Assembly (NCBI RefSeq): GCF_050262165.1
Contig: NZ_CP189844.1
Direction: 5' to 3' (one strand)
Length of the DNA stretch: 64,000 nucleotides
Source of the DNA: Parvimonas sp015257355
Lineage (GTDB): Bacteria > Bacillota > Clostridia > Tissierellales > Peptoniphilaceae
Position numbers and translations under genes: made by a program. Numbering within the stretch: the stretch's first letter is position 1; the number at the start of each line of letters is the position of its first letter. Positions 26,685-34,835 of the stretch are shown here, piece after piece. The notes under the pieces were generated by a model. It saw only the letters and a program-made list of their open reading frames with translations. It was not told where the DNA came from and did not search any database.

Positions 26685-26695
26685 CTTTTTACCTC

Positions 26696-28519
26696 TTAAT
26701 TAAAATATTGTTCATACCATTTTAAGAATGTGTAAATAGTATAAATCTTACGTCCATTATTTCTTTTATTATTATAGTGATCTTCTAAAATTGTGTTAAT
26801 TTTTTCAACATCAAAAAATTCACTAACAAAATCTTTATTAAAAGTTTCTTTAACAATATTATAATATTTTTCTTCTTTAATCCATAAAACAAAAGGAACA
26901 ACAAAACCTAATTTTCTTCTCTTTGCCCAATCGTCTGGCAATTTATTTAAAGCTGCTTTTCTAAAAGCATATTTTGTTATTTCGTTATGAGCTTTATGTC
27001 TTACTGGTATTGTTCTTGCAAGTTCCCACATTTTTTTATCTAAAAGTGGAACTCTAAGCTCAATAGAATTTGCCATAGTCATCTTATCTGCTTTTAGTAA
27101 GATATCATCAACTATCCACATTTTCATATCAAGATATAATCTTTTTGAAACGTCATCCATATCTTTAACTTCATCATAGTATTTCTTAGTTAAATCTCTT
27201 GAAGTTTCAGAATTTCTATATTTTTCTTTTAAAATTAAATTTGCTTGTTCATCAGACATAATTTCAGCAGGTCCAATATATCTATCTTCAACTTTTTGAC
27301 CATATTTCATTACAATTGTCTTACCACTAAAATGTCTTTTATCTTTTAATTTTTTATATAATTTATTTCTTAAACAGAATGGTAATTTTTTGTAAATTCT
27401 TTGTGGAAGAGCCTCTGCATACTCATTATATCCAGCAAACAATTCATCAGCACCTTCTCCAGATAAAACTACCTTTACTTGTTCAGATGCTAATTTTGAT
27501 AAGAAATACAAAGCTACAGAAGAAAGATTCGCATGTGGTTCATCTGAAAAATATTGTACTTTATTTATTCCATCAAAAAATTCATCCGGAGTAATTATCT
27601 TAGAAAAGTTTTCAATACCAAGTCTATCTGAAAGCTCTTTTGCATATACTGTCTCATTGAATCCCTTGTTGTCAAAACCTACAGAAAAAGTCTTATTAGG
27701 CATTGCTGTTGCAACAACATAACTTGAGTCAACACCACCTGATAAGAAAGAACCTACTTCAACATCACTAATTTTGTGGTACTTTACTGATTCTTCAACT
27801 TCATTTTCTATCTTACTAACAGCCTCATCAAAAGTCATTTCTTTATAATCAAGAGTTAAATTATAATAGCTCTTTATTTCTAATTTACCATTTTCAAAAA
27901 TATAATAATGACCTGGTCTTAGCTTCTTAACTCCTTTAAAAAAGGATTCTTCTAAAGGATTGTATTGAAACACTAAATAATGTTTAAGTGCTTTTTCATT
28001 AACTTCTTTTTTAAATTTTGGATATTTTAAAAATGATTTAATTTCTGAACCAAAAACAAAATCTCCATCAATTAATGAATAGTAATATGGTTTAATTCCA
28101 AAATGATCTCTTGCTCCAAAAAGTCTTTGTTTTTTACTATCCCAAATAGTAAAAGCAAACATTCCTCTTAATTTTGCTAAAATACCTTCTTCACCATATT
28201 CTTCATATCCATGCAATATAACTTCTGTATCAGTATTTGTTTTAAATTTATATCCTTTTTCTAGTAGATCATCTTTTATTTCTTGATAATTATATATTTC
28301 ACCATTAAAAATTATAGCAATATCATTATTCTCATTTAATATTGGTTGAGATCCTTCATGTAAATCAATTATACTTAGTCTTCTAAAACCAAAATTTATT
28401 CCATTATCAAAATAATAACCATCACTATCTGGACCACGATGAATAATTTGATTATTCATCTCTTTTATTACATTTTCATCTCTTACATCTTTACTGTAAA
28501 ATCCAACAAATCCGCACAT
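26696..28519 (-). CDS. asnB: Glutamine-dependent asparagine synthase, probable cross-bridge amidating enzyme
   Basis: A 607-residue enzyme with an N-terminal class II glutaminase domain (Cys2 nucleophile in MCGFVGFYS; IIHRGPDSDG) and a C-terminal synthetase domain with the ATP pyrophosphatase P-loop FLSGGVDSSYV (about 260). It converts Asp carboxylates to amides with Gln and ATP. Besides free Asn synthesis, the Lactococcus homologue AsnH amidates D-Asp in the peptidoglycan bridge. Its place between murE and a D-Asp-ligase-like gene favours that role here. AAGGAG precedes ATG 28519. A promoter candidate is at 28580-28608. Confidence 0.9.
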   Translation of the reverse strand: MCGFVGFYSKDVRDENVIKEMNNQIIHRGPDSDGYYFDNGINFGFRRLSIIDLHEGSQPILNENNDIAIIFNGEIYNYQEIKDDLLEKGYKFKTNTDTEVILHGYEEYGEEGILAKLRGMFAFTIWDSKKQRLFGARDHFGIKPYYYSLIDGDFVFGSEIKSFLKYPKFKKEVNEKALKHYLVFQYNPLEESFFKGVKKLRPGHYYIFENGKLEIKSYYNLTLDYKEMTFDEAVSKIENEVEESVKYHKISDVEVGSFLSGGVDSSYVVATAMPNKTFSVGFDNKGFNETVYAKELSDRLGIENFSKIITPDEFFDGINKVQYFSDEPHANLSSVALYFLSKLASEQVKVVLSGEGADELFAGYNEYAEALPQRIYKKLPFCLRNKLYKKLKDKRHFSGKTIVMKYGQKVEDRYIGPAEIMSDEQANLILKEKYRNSETSRDLTKKYYDEVKDMDDVSKRLYLDMKMWIVDDILLKADKMTMANSIELRVPLLDKKMWELARTIPVRHKAHNEITKYAFRKAALNKLPDDWAKRRKLGFVVPFVLWIKEEKYYNIVKETFNKDFVSEFFDVEKINTILEDHYNNKRNNGRKIYTIYTFLKWYEQYFN

Positions 28520-28579
28520 AACTTCTCCTTAAATATTCTTAAAAGAATTAATCTATAATATACTAAACAATCTAATTTA

Positions 28580-28608
28580 ATTATATCATATACTAAAATT
28601 TATTTCTA
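28580..28608 (-). promoter_or_regulatory. Candidate promoter of the asnB-ligase-racemase operon
   Basis: Reverse strand TAGAAA-N17-TATAAT with TGA before the -10 (extended -10), overlapping the murE stop codon. The murE transcript may also read through. Confidence 0.5.
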
Positions 28609-30081
28609 TTTATTTAAAATCTCTTTAACTGTTTCAATTTCGCTATATGGAATATATTCATCCCCTATAACTTGATAAGGCTCTGCACCTTTTCCCGCAA
28701 GTAAAACAATATCATTTTCTCTTGCGATTTCAAAAGCATATTCAATCGCTTCTTTTCTGTCCTCTACGATAGTATAATTTTTCTTGTCACACTCAGATAC
28801 TAATTCACTTACAATCTTGCTAATCGTTTCATGTCTTGGATTATCAGCTGTGAATACGACCTCGTCAGAATTTTCTAAAGCAATTCTTCCAAGGTCAGGT
28901 CTCATACTAGAATCTCTATTCCCACCACTATGACCTATCAATGTAATTATTCTATTATGTGAAACTTTATTTAAAGTTTCAAGAACATTTATAAGCCCAT
29001 CTGGAGTATGAGCAAAATCTATTATTATTTTATAATCTCTATCTGAATTAACAATTTCCATTCTTCCACTTACACCAGAAAAACTTTTTAAAGCCTCAAT
29101 TGAGTCCGAAATTGATATTCCTTTTGTAAATGCCGCACATATTGCAGCTAATACATTATAAACATTAAATACTCCAACTAAATTAGTTTCAACTTTATAT
29201 ACTTTTTCTAAAACATGTAAATCAAATCTCATTTTCCAATCATCGAAAGAGATATTATCTGCATAAAAATCAGCTGAACTATCTTTTATTCCATAAGTTA
29301 TTATTTCAGTTGGAATATGTTCTGAATATATTTTTGCATATTCTTCATCAATATTTAAAATAGCTGTTTTTAACTTGCCATTTTTTAAATTATGACCTAA
29401 TTGTGTAAATAAAAGCTCCTTTGTATTTGCATAATTTTCCATGGTTTTATGCAACTCTAAATGCTCATGAGATAAATTTGTGAAAATAGCACAATCAAAA
29501 TCACATCCTAAAACTCTACTTAATGCCAAAGCATGAGATGAAACTTCCATAACACAACAATCACATTTTTCAGTTACCATTTCATTTAATAATCCTTGTA
29601 AATCAACTGAAATTGGAGTTGTATTCTTTGTTGGAATTACTCTGCTTCCAATTTTATGATGAATTGTTCCTATTAAACCAGTCTTAAAATTACAAGTTTC
29701 AAAAATATGATTTATTAAATAACTAGTAGTAGTTTTGCCATTAGTACCTGTTATGCCAACCATAAATAATTTTTCACTTGGACATTTATACAAAATATTA
29801 GCTAGAAGACCCATAACTTTTAATGTATCTTTTACATAAACAACAGGAATATCCCCACATTTATCTGAAATATCCTTTGATGCAATAAATAGTTTTGCTC
29901 CATTTGCCCTAGCACTCTCAACAAATGAATGACCATCTACTGTGTTTCCTTCAATGCAAATAAAAGCTGTATTTTCTTTTATATTTCTATTATCTTGTGA
30001 AATATAATCAATATTTACATCTTCAATATTTCCACAAATTTTTTTTAACTTTATATATGATAATAATTCACTAGCTAACAT
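28606..30081 (-). CDS. murE: UDP-MurNAc-tripeptide synthetase MurE
   Basis: A 491-residue Mur ligase that adds the third amino acid (Lys or diaminopimelate) to UDP-MurNAc-L-Ala-D-Glu. The ATP-binding GITGTNGKTTTSYL is at about residue 108, 'TTPISVDLQGLL' and NLSHEHLELH follow, and the C-terminal domain has the substrate-selecting loop at about 405 reading ADNPRHET. DNPR is the form typical of the diaminopimelate-adding enzymes; Lys-adding cocci usually have DNPA-like loops. The residues after it (HETISK) differ from the usual xEDP. Specificity therefore remains open. Start ATG 30081 has GGAG before it. It leads into the D-Asx cross-bridge genes. Confidence 0.95.
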   Translation of the reverse strand: MLASELLSYIKLKKICGNIEDVNIDYISQDNRNIKENTAFICIEGNTVDGHSFVESARANGAKLFIASKDISDKCGDIPVVYVKDTLKVMGLLANILYKCPSEKLFMVGITGTNGKTTTSYLINHIFETCNFKTGLIGTIHHKIGSRVIPTKNTTPISVDLQGLLNEMVTEKCDCCVMEVSSHALALSRVLGCDFDCAIFTNLSHEHLELHKTMENYANTKELLFTQLGHNLKNGKLKTAILNIDEEYAKIYSEHIPTEIITYGIKDSSADFYADNISFDDWKMRFDLHVLEKVYKVETNLVGVFNVYNVLAAICAAFTKGISISDSIEALKSFSGVSGRMEIVNSDRDYKIIIDFAHTPDGLINVLETLNKVSHNRIITLIGHSGGNRDSSMRPDLGRIALENSDEVVFTADNPRHETISKIVSELVSECDKKNYTIVEDRKEAIEYAFEIARENDIVLLAGKGAEPYQVIGDEYIPYSEIETVKEILNK

Positions 30082-30127
30082 ATCTATCTCCTATTTTAAT
30101 TCTATATTTAAAAATACTTCTATATAA

Positions 30128-30153
30128 ATAAAAAAGGTCTCATAAGAGACCTT
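30128..30153 (-). terminator. Terminator of the tRNA operon
   Basis: Reverse strand AAGGTCTC-TTAT-GAGACCTT plus T run, immediately after the CCA of tRNA-Cys. Confidence 0.92.
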
Positions 30154-30226
30154 GGAGGCGACATCCAGATTTGAACTGGAGATGAAGGTGTTGCAGACCT
30201 CTGCCTTACCACTTGGCTATGTCGCC
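30153..30226 (-). tRNA. tRNA-Cys (anticodon GCA)
   Basis: A 74-nt cloverleaf on the reverse strand with acceptor GGCGACA / TGTCGCC, anticodon loop CTGCAAC, T-arm GTTCAAATC and encoded TCCA end. Confidence 0.97.
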
Positions 30227-30235
30227 AAATTGAAA

Positions 30236-30310
30236 TGGAGCGGAAGACGAGATTCGAACTCGCGACCCTCGCCTTGGCAAGGCGATGCTCTACCACTGAG
30301 CCACTCCCGC
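30236..30310 (-). tRNA. tRNA-Gly (anticodon GCC)
   Basis: A 75-nt cloverleaf with acceptor GCGGGAG / CTTCCGC, anticodon loop TTGCCAA, T-arm GTTCGAATC and encoded TCCA. Confidence 0.97.
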
Positions 30311-30313
30311 ATA

Positions 30314-30389
<76 letters not shown>

Positions 30390-31057
30390 ATATAATAATC
30401 AAATTTTTCAAATTTTTAGTAATTTTTACAATTTCTTTTAGTTAATTTTTTCGATAGCTCATTCTCTCGTGCTTCGCACTAAACTAAGATATTGCCTAAA
30501 AACAACTTCGTCGTTTTTGCCACTCTCTTATACCGACTCTCACTATCTGGGCATATAATACTCAATTTTTTTCAAATTTTTAGTAATTTTTACAATTTCT
30601 TTTAGTTCATTCTTTCGATAGCTCATTCTCTCGTGCTTCGCACTAAACTAAGATATTGCCTAAAAACAACTTCGTTGTTTTTGCCACTCTCTTATACCGA
30701 CTCTCACTATCTGGGCATATAATATTCAAATTTTTCAAATTTTTAGTAATTTTTACAATTTCTTTTAGTTAATTTTTTCGATAGCTCATTCTCTCGTGCT
30801 TCGCACTAAACTAAGATATTGCCTAAAAACAACTTCGTTGTTTTTGCCACTCTCTTATACCGACTCTCACTATCTGGGCATATAATATTCAAATTTTTCA
30901 AATTTTTAGTAATTTTTACAATTTCTTTTAGTTCATTCTTTCGATAGCTCATTCTCTCGTGCTTCGCACTAAACTAAGTCATTGCCTAAAAACAACTTCG
31001 TTGTTTTTGCCACTTCCTTATACCGACTTTTCACTATCTTGGATTATAAAAAATTAT
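30390..31057 (-). repeat. Four 163-164 bp tandem repeats carrying decayed tRNA-Phe 5' ends
   Basis: The element following the tRNA-Phe 5' end recurs with the landmark TATCTGGGCA (+ strand) at 30381, 30544, 30708 and 30871, and a decayed copy at 31035. In transcript sense each unit opens with GCCCAGATAG-TGAG-AGTCGGTA, against GCCCAGATAG-CTC-AGTCGGTA in the real tRNA-Phe, then loses resemblance. Each unit also carries two small hairpins (AAAAACAAC-GAA-GTTGTTTTT and GTGC-GAA-GCAC) and TGAGCTATC, the exact complement of GATAGCTCA in the tRNA-Phe D-arm region. Units 1 and 3 share TTAATTTTTT where units 2 and 4 have TTCATTCTTT, which shows a two-unit block was duplicated. The block lies in the transcribed spacer between tRNA-Lys and tRNA-Phe. 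Confidence 0.9.
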
Positions 31058-31133
31058 TGGTGCACCTTCAGGGGCTCGAACCCTGGACACCCTGATTAAG
31101 AGTCAGGTGCTCTACCAGCTGAGCTAAAGGTGC
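31058..31133 (-). tRNA. tRNA-Lys (anticodon CUU)
   Basis: A 76-nt cloverleaf with acceptor GCACCTT / AAGGTGC, anticodon loop CTCTTAA, T-arm GTTCGAGCC and encoded ACCA. First gene of the tRNA operon. Confidence 0.97.
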
Positions 31134-31150
31134 GCATTCAGTACCTAAAT

Positions 31151-31179
31151 AGTATAAAACATTTAATTTAATTTGTCAA
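31151..31179 (-). promoter_or_regulatory. Promoter of the tRNA operon
   Basis: Reverse strand TTGACA-N17-TATACT, placing the start of transcription about 10 bases before tRNA-Lys. No other promoter of this quality is seen in the repeat block, so all four tRNAs are probably on one precursor. Confidence 0.85.
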
Positions 31180-31253
31180 GTACTTTAATATACTTTTTTG
31201 TTATGAAATCAAGTTATAGTAAAGATTTTAACAATAAAAAATATAATTTTTAT

Positions 31254-31283
31254 AAAAAAATTGAGATGCTATTCATCTCAATT
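31254..31283 (-). terminator. Terminator of the ypsC-to-mobB operon
   Basis: Reverse strand AATTGAGATG-AATAG-CATCTCAATT plus T7, overlapping the end of mobB. Confidence 0.92.
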
Positions 31284-31772
31284 AATTTTAAAATATTTTT
31301 TTATTTTATTTGCAATTTTATCATATTCATCTGGATTGAATTGATCTGCATCCAAATCATGTTTTAAATCTGAAACAATAGCTATTAATTTATCTTTATC
31401 GGAAATTATTTTTGTTGAATATCCAGTTCTATAAACTTCGATTCTATCGAGGTTCTCCCATTTATAACCCTCAACTAAAACAAAATCATAATCTGTCATT
31501 GTTTCTAATACATCATGCAATGATTTTTCATAATTTAAATTTTCAATAGTAATAACTCTATTTGGGCTCACCATTTTTACACAACTTGCTCCAGATTTAG
31601 AAAAAATAAAACTATCTTTTCCCTCTCTATCAAAATCAAATTCTTTATGATGATGTTTTACAACTCCAACTTTCAATCCCTCTTTAGAAAAAATTTCTAA
31701 AAGATGTTTAATCAACGTTGTCTTCCCAACATTAGAACATTCTCCAACTATAGAAATTGCTCTATTTTTCAT
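31278..31772 (-). CDS. mobB: Molybdopterin-guanine dinucleotide biosynthesis protein B
   Basis: A 164-residue P-loop GTPase. The Walker A motif GECSNVGKTTLI is at about residues 10-21, then GVVKHHHKEFDFDREGKDS (His-rich strand typical of MobB) and LVEGYKWENLDRIEVYR, the family's Walker B-like region. MobB assists MobA in attaching GMP to molybdopterin. It overlaps the end of moeA by 11 bases, so the two are translationally coupled. No mobA, moaA or molybdoenzyme gene is in this window; those must be elsewhere if the pathway is complete. Confidence 0.93.
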   Translation of the reverse strand: MKNRAISIVGECSNVGKTTLIKHLLEIFSKEGLKVGVVKHHHKEFDFDREGKDSFIFSKSGASCVKMVSPNRVITIENLNYEKSLHDVLETMTDYDFVLVEGYKWENLDRIEVYRTGYSTKIISDKDKLIAIVSDLKHDLDADQFNPDEYDKIANKIKKYFKIN

Positions 31773-32991
31773 ATAGAAACTCCACTTCTACTATATCACC
31801 ATTAGAATATTCAGTTTGACTTGGCATTACTACTATAGAATTTTTAGAAACCATTGTAGAAAGAACACCTGATGCTTGCCTTTCTTCTATTTCAGTATAG
31901 AATTTACCATCTTTATAGTATGTGTTTGCTCTTAAAATTCTACTAACTTTCCCCTTATTATTAAATCTATTAAGTAATTCGCTTTGAACTTTAAGCATAT
32001 GAACATTCTTATTTTGTAGCTTTAAAATCAAAGGTCTTACATAAAGATAAAAATTCATAAAAGATGCCGCAGGATTTCCAGATAATGCGAACACATATTT
32101 TCCTTCGTATTCTCCAAAGAAAACATGTCCACCTGGTTTTGCCATAACTCTAGAGAAAATAGTTTTTACTCCTACCTTATCTAATGCAGTTAATACAAAA
32201 TCGCTATCTCCAACAGAAATACCACCAGTTGAAATAACTATATCACTGTTTCTTAATGCCTTTTTATACATGTCAACTAATGTATCTAAGTTATCATCAA
32301 CTTTGCCATATTGAATAACTTCTGCATCATACATTTTTGCAAGTTGTTCAATAGTATAGCTATTACTGTTTCTAATTTTACCATCTTCCATTTCATCTGT
32401 TACATCAAGTAATTCACTTCCAGTTGCAAAAACACTTACAACTGGAGATTTATATACATTAACAAAAGGAATCCCTAAACTAGCTAAAACTCCAACTTCT
32501 GCAGGTGTAATCAATGTTCCTCTTTTTATGATTACATCGCCTTTTCTAACGTCTTCACCAGTTCTGATAATATTTTTATTTTTCCCAATTGGTGCAAAAA
32601 TTTTAACTTCTTTTTCAGTAAATTCTGTATCTTCATATCTTACTATACAATTAGCTCCAGTAGGAACTTTTGCTCCAGTCATAATTCTGACAGCTTGTCC
32701 ATTAGATATAGATTTTTCAGAAACATCTCCTGCCATAATTACATCAATTACTTCTAACACAACAGGATTGGCTTTACTTGCATTAACAACGTCTTCTTCT
32801 CTAAAAGCATAACCATCTAAAGGAGACTTATCAAAGTTTGGTATATTAACTCTTGATATAACATCTTCAGCTATAACTTTTTTTAGAGCATCATTAAAAT
32901 ATACTTTTTCAAATTGTTCATCAACAACAATTTCTTCTGTAAGTTCTCTTGCAACCTTTAAATCAATAGGTGAAAAATTATTAATTATCAT
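31762..32991 (-). CDS. moeA: Molybdopterin molybdenumtransferase MoeA
   Basis: A 409-residue protein that inserts molybdate into adenylated molybdopterin. N-terminal DKSPLDGYAFRE, the middle domain with IVRYEDTEF and the MoaB-like fold with VFATGSELLDV, STGGISVGDSDFV and ALSGNPAASFMNF mark the family. The frame also contains ATG 32997, but AGGAG six bases before ATG 32991 makes that the likely start. It overlaps the end of the upstream membrane-protein gene, so it is translated in coupling with it. Genes for the remaining steps are not in the window. Confidence 0.94.
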   Translation of the reverse strand: MIINNFSPIDLKVARELTEEIVVDEQFEKVYFNDALKKVIAEDVISRVNIPNFDKSPLDGYAFREEDVVNASKANPVVLEVIDVIMAGDVSEKSISNGQAVRIMTGAKVPTGANCIVRYEDTEFTEKEVKIFAPIGKNKNIIRTGEDVRKGDVIIKRGTLITPAEVGVLASLGIPFVNVYKSPVVSVFATGSELLDVTDEMEDGKIRNSNSYTIEQLAKMYDAEVIQYGKVDDNLDTLVDMYKKALRNSDIVISTGGISVGDSDFVLTALDKVGVKTIFSRVMAKPGGHVFFGEYEGKYVFALSGNPAASFMNFYLYVRPLILKLQNKNVHMLKVQSELLNRFNNKGKVSRILRANTYYKDGKFYTEIEERQASGVLSTMVSKNSIVVMPSQTEYSNGDIVEVEFLYEK

Positions 32992-33553
32992 AACCATCTC
33001 CTAAATTTTCATAATCATATTTTTTTCTAAGTTCTCTTTCTCTAAGTCTTTTTTCTTTTCTTTCTCTCATTTTTCTTTTTTGGTCAAAAGAAATGATATC
33101 ATTGATACTCATTAAAGTATTTAAAATAAATATAATTATAGTCATAATGGCAAGTCCACTATTTCCACCAATTAATTTAGATATAAGAGCTAAAACTATT
33201 ATTATAGCAATTTTCATATTAACTTTTCTACCTAATAAAATAGGTTCCAAAACTAATCTAACACTTAGTATTGTTAAATATAATGTTGCTAAATTAGCAG
33301 CAATAACTGTCTCTTTTCTAACTAAATTAATTAGGATTTGATATGATAAATACAGACCATTTCCAATTACTGGAACAATTTCCAAAACACCCATTATTAA
33401 AGCAGCTTTAAATCTACCAGAATAATTCATAAGATAAACAGCAACTATTGATGTAAGCAATGCTAATAAAACAAGTATACCTTGAACTTGTAAATAATCA
33501 TTAAAAGTCTTTTTACCTTTTTTTAACAAAGCTTTTATATAATTTAGATACAT
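32981..33553 (-). CDS. AI-2E/YtvI-like membrane protein fragment
   Basis: A 190-residue membrane protein with four or five helices. The segment 'ALIMGVLEIVPVIGNGLYL' followed by 'SVRLVLEPILLGRKVNM' resembles the C-terminal half of AI-2E / YtvI family permeases (usual length about 340-370), in which a GxxxxIPxxG turn and a later LEPxxxG motif are conserved. The N-terminal half of that family is missing, and the C-terminus is replaced by a highly charged tail (KRKMRERKEKRLRERELRKK). AAAGGAGG precedes the ATG, so it appears to be expressed as is. Assignment is by partial resemblance; it may be a distinct small family. Confidence 0.6.
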   Translation of the reverse strand: MYLNYIKALLKKGKKTFNDYLQVQGILVLLALLTSIVAVYLMNYSGRFKAALIMGVLEIVPVIGNGLYLSYQILINLVRKETVIAANLATLYLTILSVRLVLEPILLGRKVNMKIAIIIVLALISKLIGGNSGLAIMTIIIFILNTLMSINDIISFDQKRKMRERKEKRLRERELRKKYDYENLGDGYDN

Positions 33554-33566
33554 GTTTATTCCTCCT

Positions 33567-34835
33567 TTACATTTTCTCTAATAATTGATACATATTTTTT
33601 TTATAATTATCTACTCCAGGTTGATCAAAAGGATTAACCTCTAACATATATGCAGAAATAGCACAAGACATTTCAAAGAAATAAATTAATTTACCAATAT
33701 TGTAAGCATCTAGTTTTGGAATTTTAATCCTTACAGTTGGTACATTTCCATCTGTATGTGCCTTTCTAGTCGCAGTAACTGCAACCCTATTTATATCATT
33801 TAAAGATTTCTTTGCTAAATAATTCAAATTGTCAAAATCTTCATCAATATAAGGAATAATAATATCATTTTTTAAATCTTCAACTTCAATTATTGTTTCA
33901 AAAGTGATTTTATTTCCATCTTGAATCATTTGTCCAAAAGAATGTAAATCTCTTGTAAAAATAGCACTTTCTACATAAAGGCCTTTGCCATTTTTTCCTT
34001 CACTTTCTGCAAATAATTGTTTCCACCATTCTTGAAGATATGATAATTTAAATTCATGAGCAACTAAATACTCTATTTCTTTATTCTCATCTTTAAACAT
34101 TGCATTTCTAATTATTGCATATTTAAGAGAAATATTATCTAAACTTTTCTTCGAATATTCCTCCAAACCATCATTTGCTCCAAGTAAAATTGCATCAGTA
34201 TCAATTCCAGCACACATAATAGGAAATAATCCTACCGCTGTTAAAACTGAAAATCTTCCACCAATATCATCAGGAACAAAAAAAGTTTCGTATCCGACTT
34301 TATCACTTAATTTTTTTAATAATCCACTTTCTGCATCTGTGGTAATAATAATTCTACTTGTTGCATCTTTTCCATATTTTTCTTCACAAAAATTCTTTAA
34401 AACTCTAAATGCAACCGCTGTTTCAAAAGTACTTCCAGATTTCGATATTACATTTATGTAAAAATCTTTATCTTTTATATATTCAACTAACTCGCTTAAA
34501 TAATCTCCACTTAGGTTATTTCCGGCAAATACTATTTCTAAACCTTCTTGTTTAAAATATGGTTTTAATGCTTTTATTACAGCTTTAGATCCAAGAAAAC
34601 TACCACCGACACCTATAACGACAAGAACTTCTGATTTTTTTACTTTTTCTGAAAGTTGTTTCATTCTATCATATTCTTCTCTATCATAAACTTCTGGTTG
34701 AGTTACCCAACCTAAAAATTTATTTCCTAAACCATTTTTATTTAAAATGAAGTCCAATGCTTTAAAAGCATCCTCTTTATATTCACTAAAACATAAATCT
34801 TCTGAAAAATCTAACTCAAAATTATTATATTTCAC
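33567..34835 (-). CDS. pgi: Glucose-6-phosphate isomerase
   Basis: A 422-residue glycolytic enzyme interconverting glucose-6-phosphate and fructose-6-phosphate. Visible features include VIGVGGSFLGSKAVIKAL (about 75), NVISKSGSTFETAVAFR (about 130), 'DDIGGRFSVLTAVGLFP' (about 190), 'ESEGKNGKGLYVES' (about 280) and the C-terminal DQPGVDNYK. This is the shorter Firmicutes form. The start is a GTG at 34835 that shares its G with the stop codon of the SpoIIE-type phosphatase gene, so it is coupled to it. It lies inside a mixed six-gene operon. Confidence 0.95.
   Translation of the reverse strand: MKYNNFELDFSEDLCFSEYKEDAFKALDFILNKNGLGNKFLGWVTQPEVYDREEYDRMKQLSEKVKKSEVLVVIGVGGSFLGSKAVIKALKPYFKQEGLEIVFAGNNLSGDYLSELVEYIKDKDFYINVISKSGSTFETAVAFRVLKNFCEEKYGKDATSRIIITTDAESGLLKKLSDKVGYETFFVPDDIGGRFSVLTAVGLFPIMCAGIDTDAILLGANDGLEEYSKKSLDNISLKYAIIRNAMFKDENKEIEYLVAHEFKLSYLQEWWKQLFAESEGKNGKGLYVESAIFTRDLHSFGQMIQDGNKITFETIIEVEDLKNDIIIPYIDEDFDNLNYLAKKSLNDINRVAVTATRKAHTDGNVPTVRIKIPKLDAYNIGKLIYFFEMSCAISAYMLEVNPFDQPGVDNYKKNMYQLLEKM

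Noticed and set aside
30390..31057. Possible CRISPR or additional tRNA-Phe genes.
   Set aside because: The units lack variable spacers, and only the first roughly 25 bases resemble tRNA-Phe; anticodon and T arms are missing.
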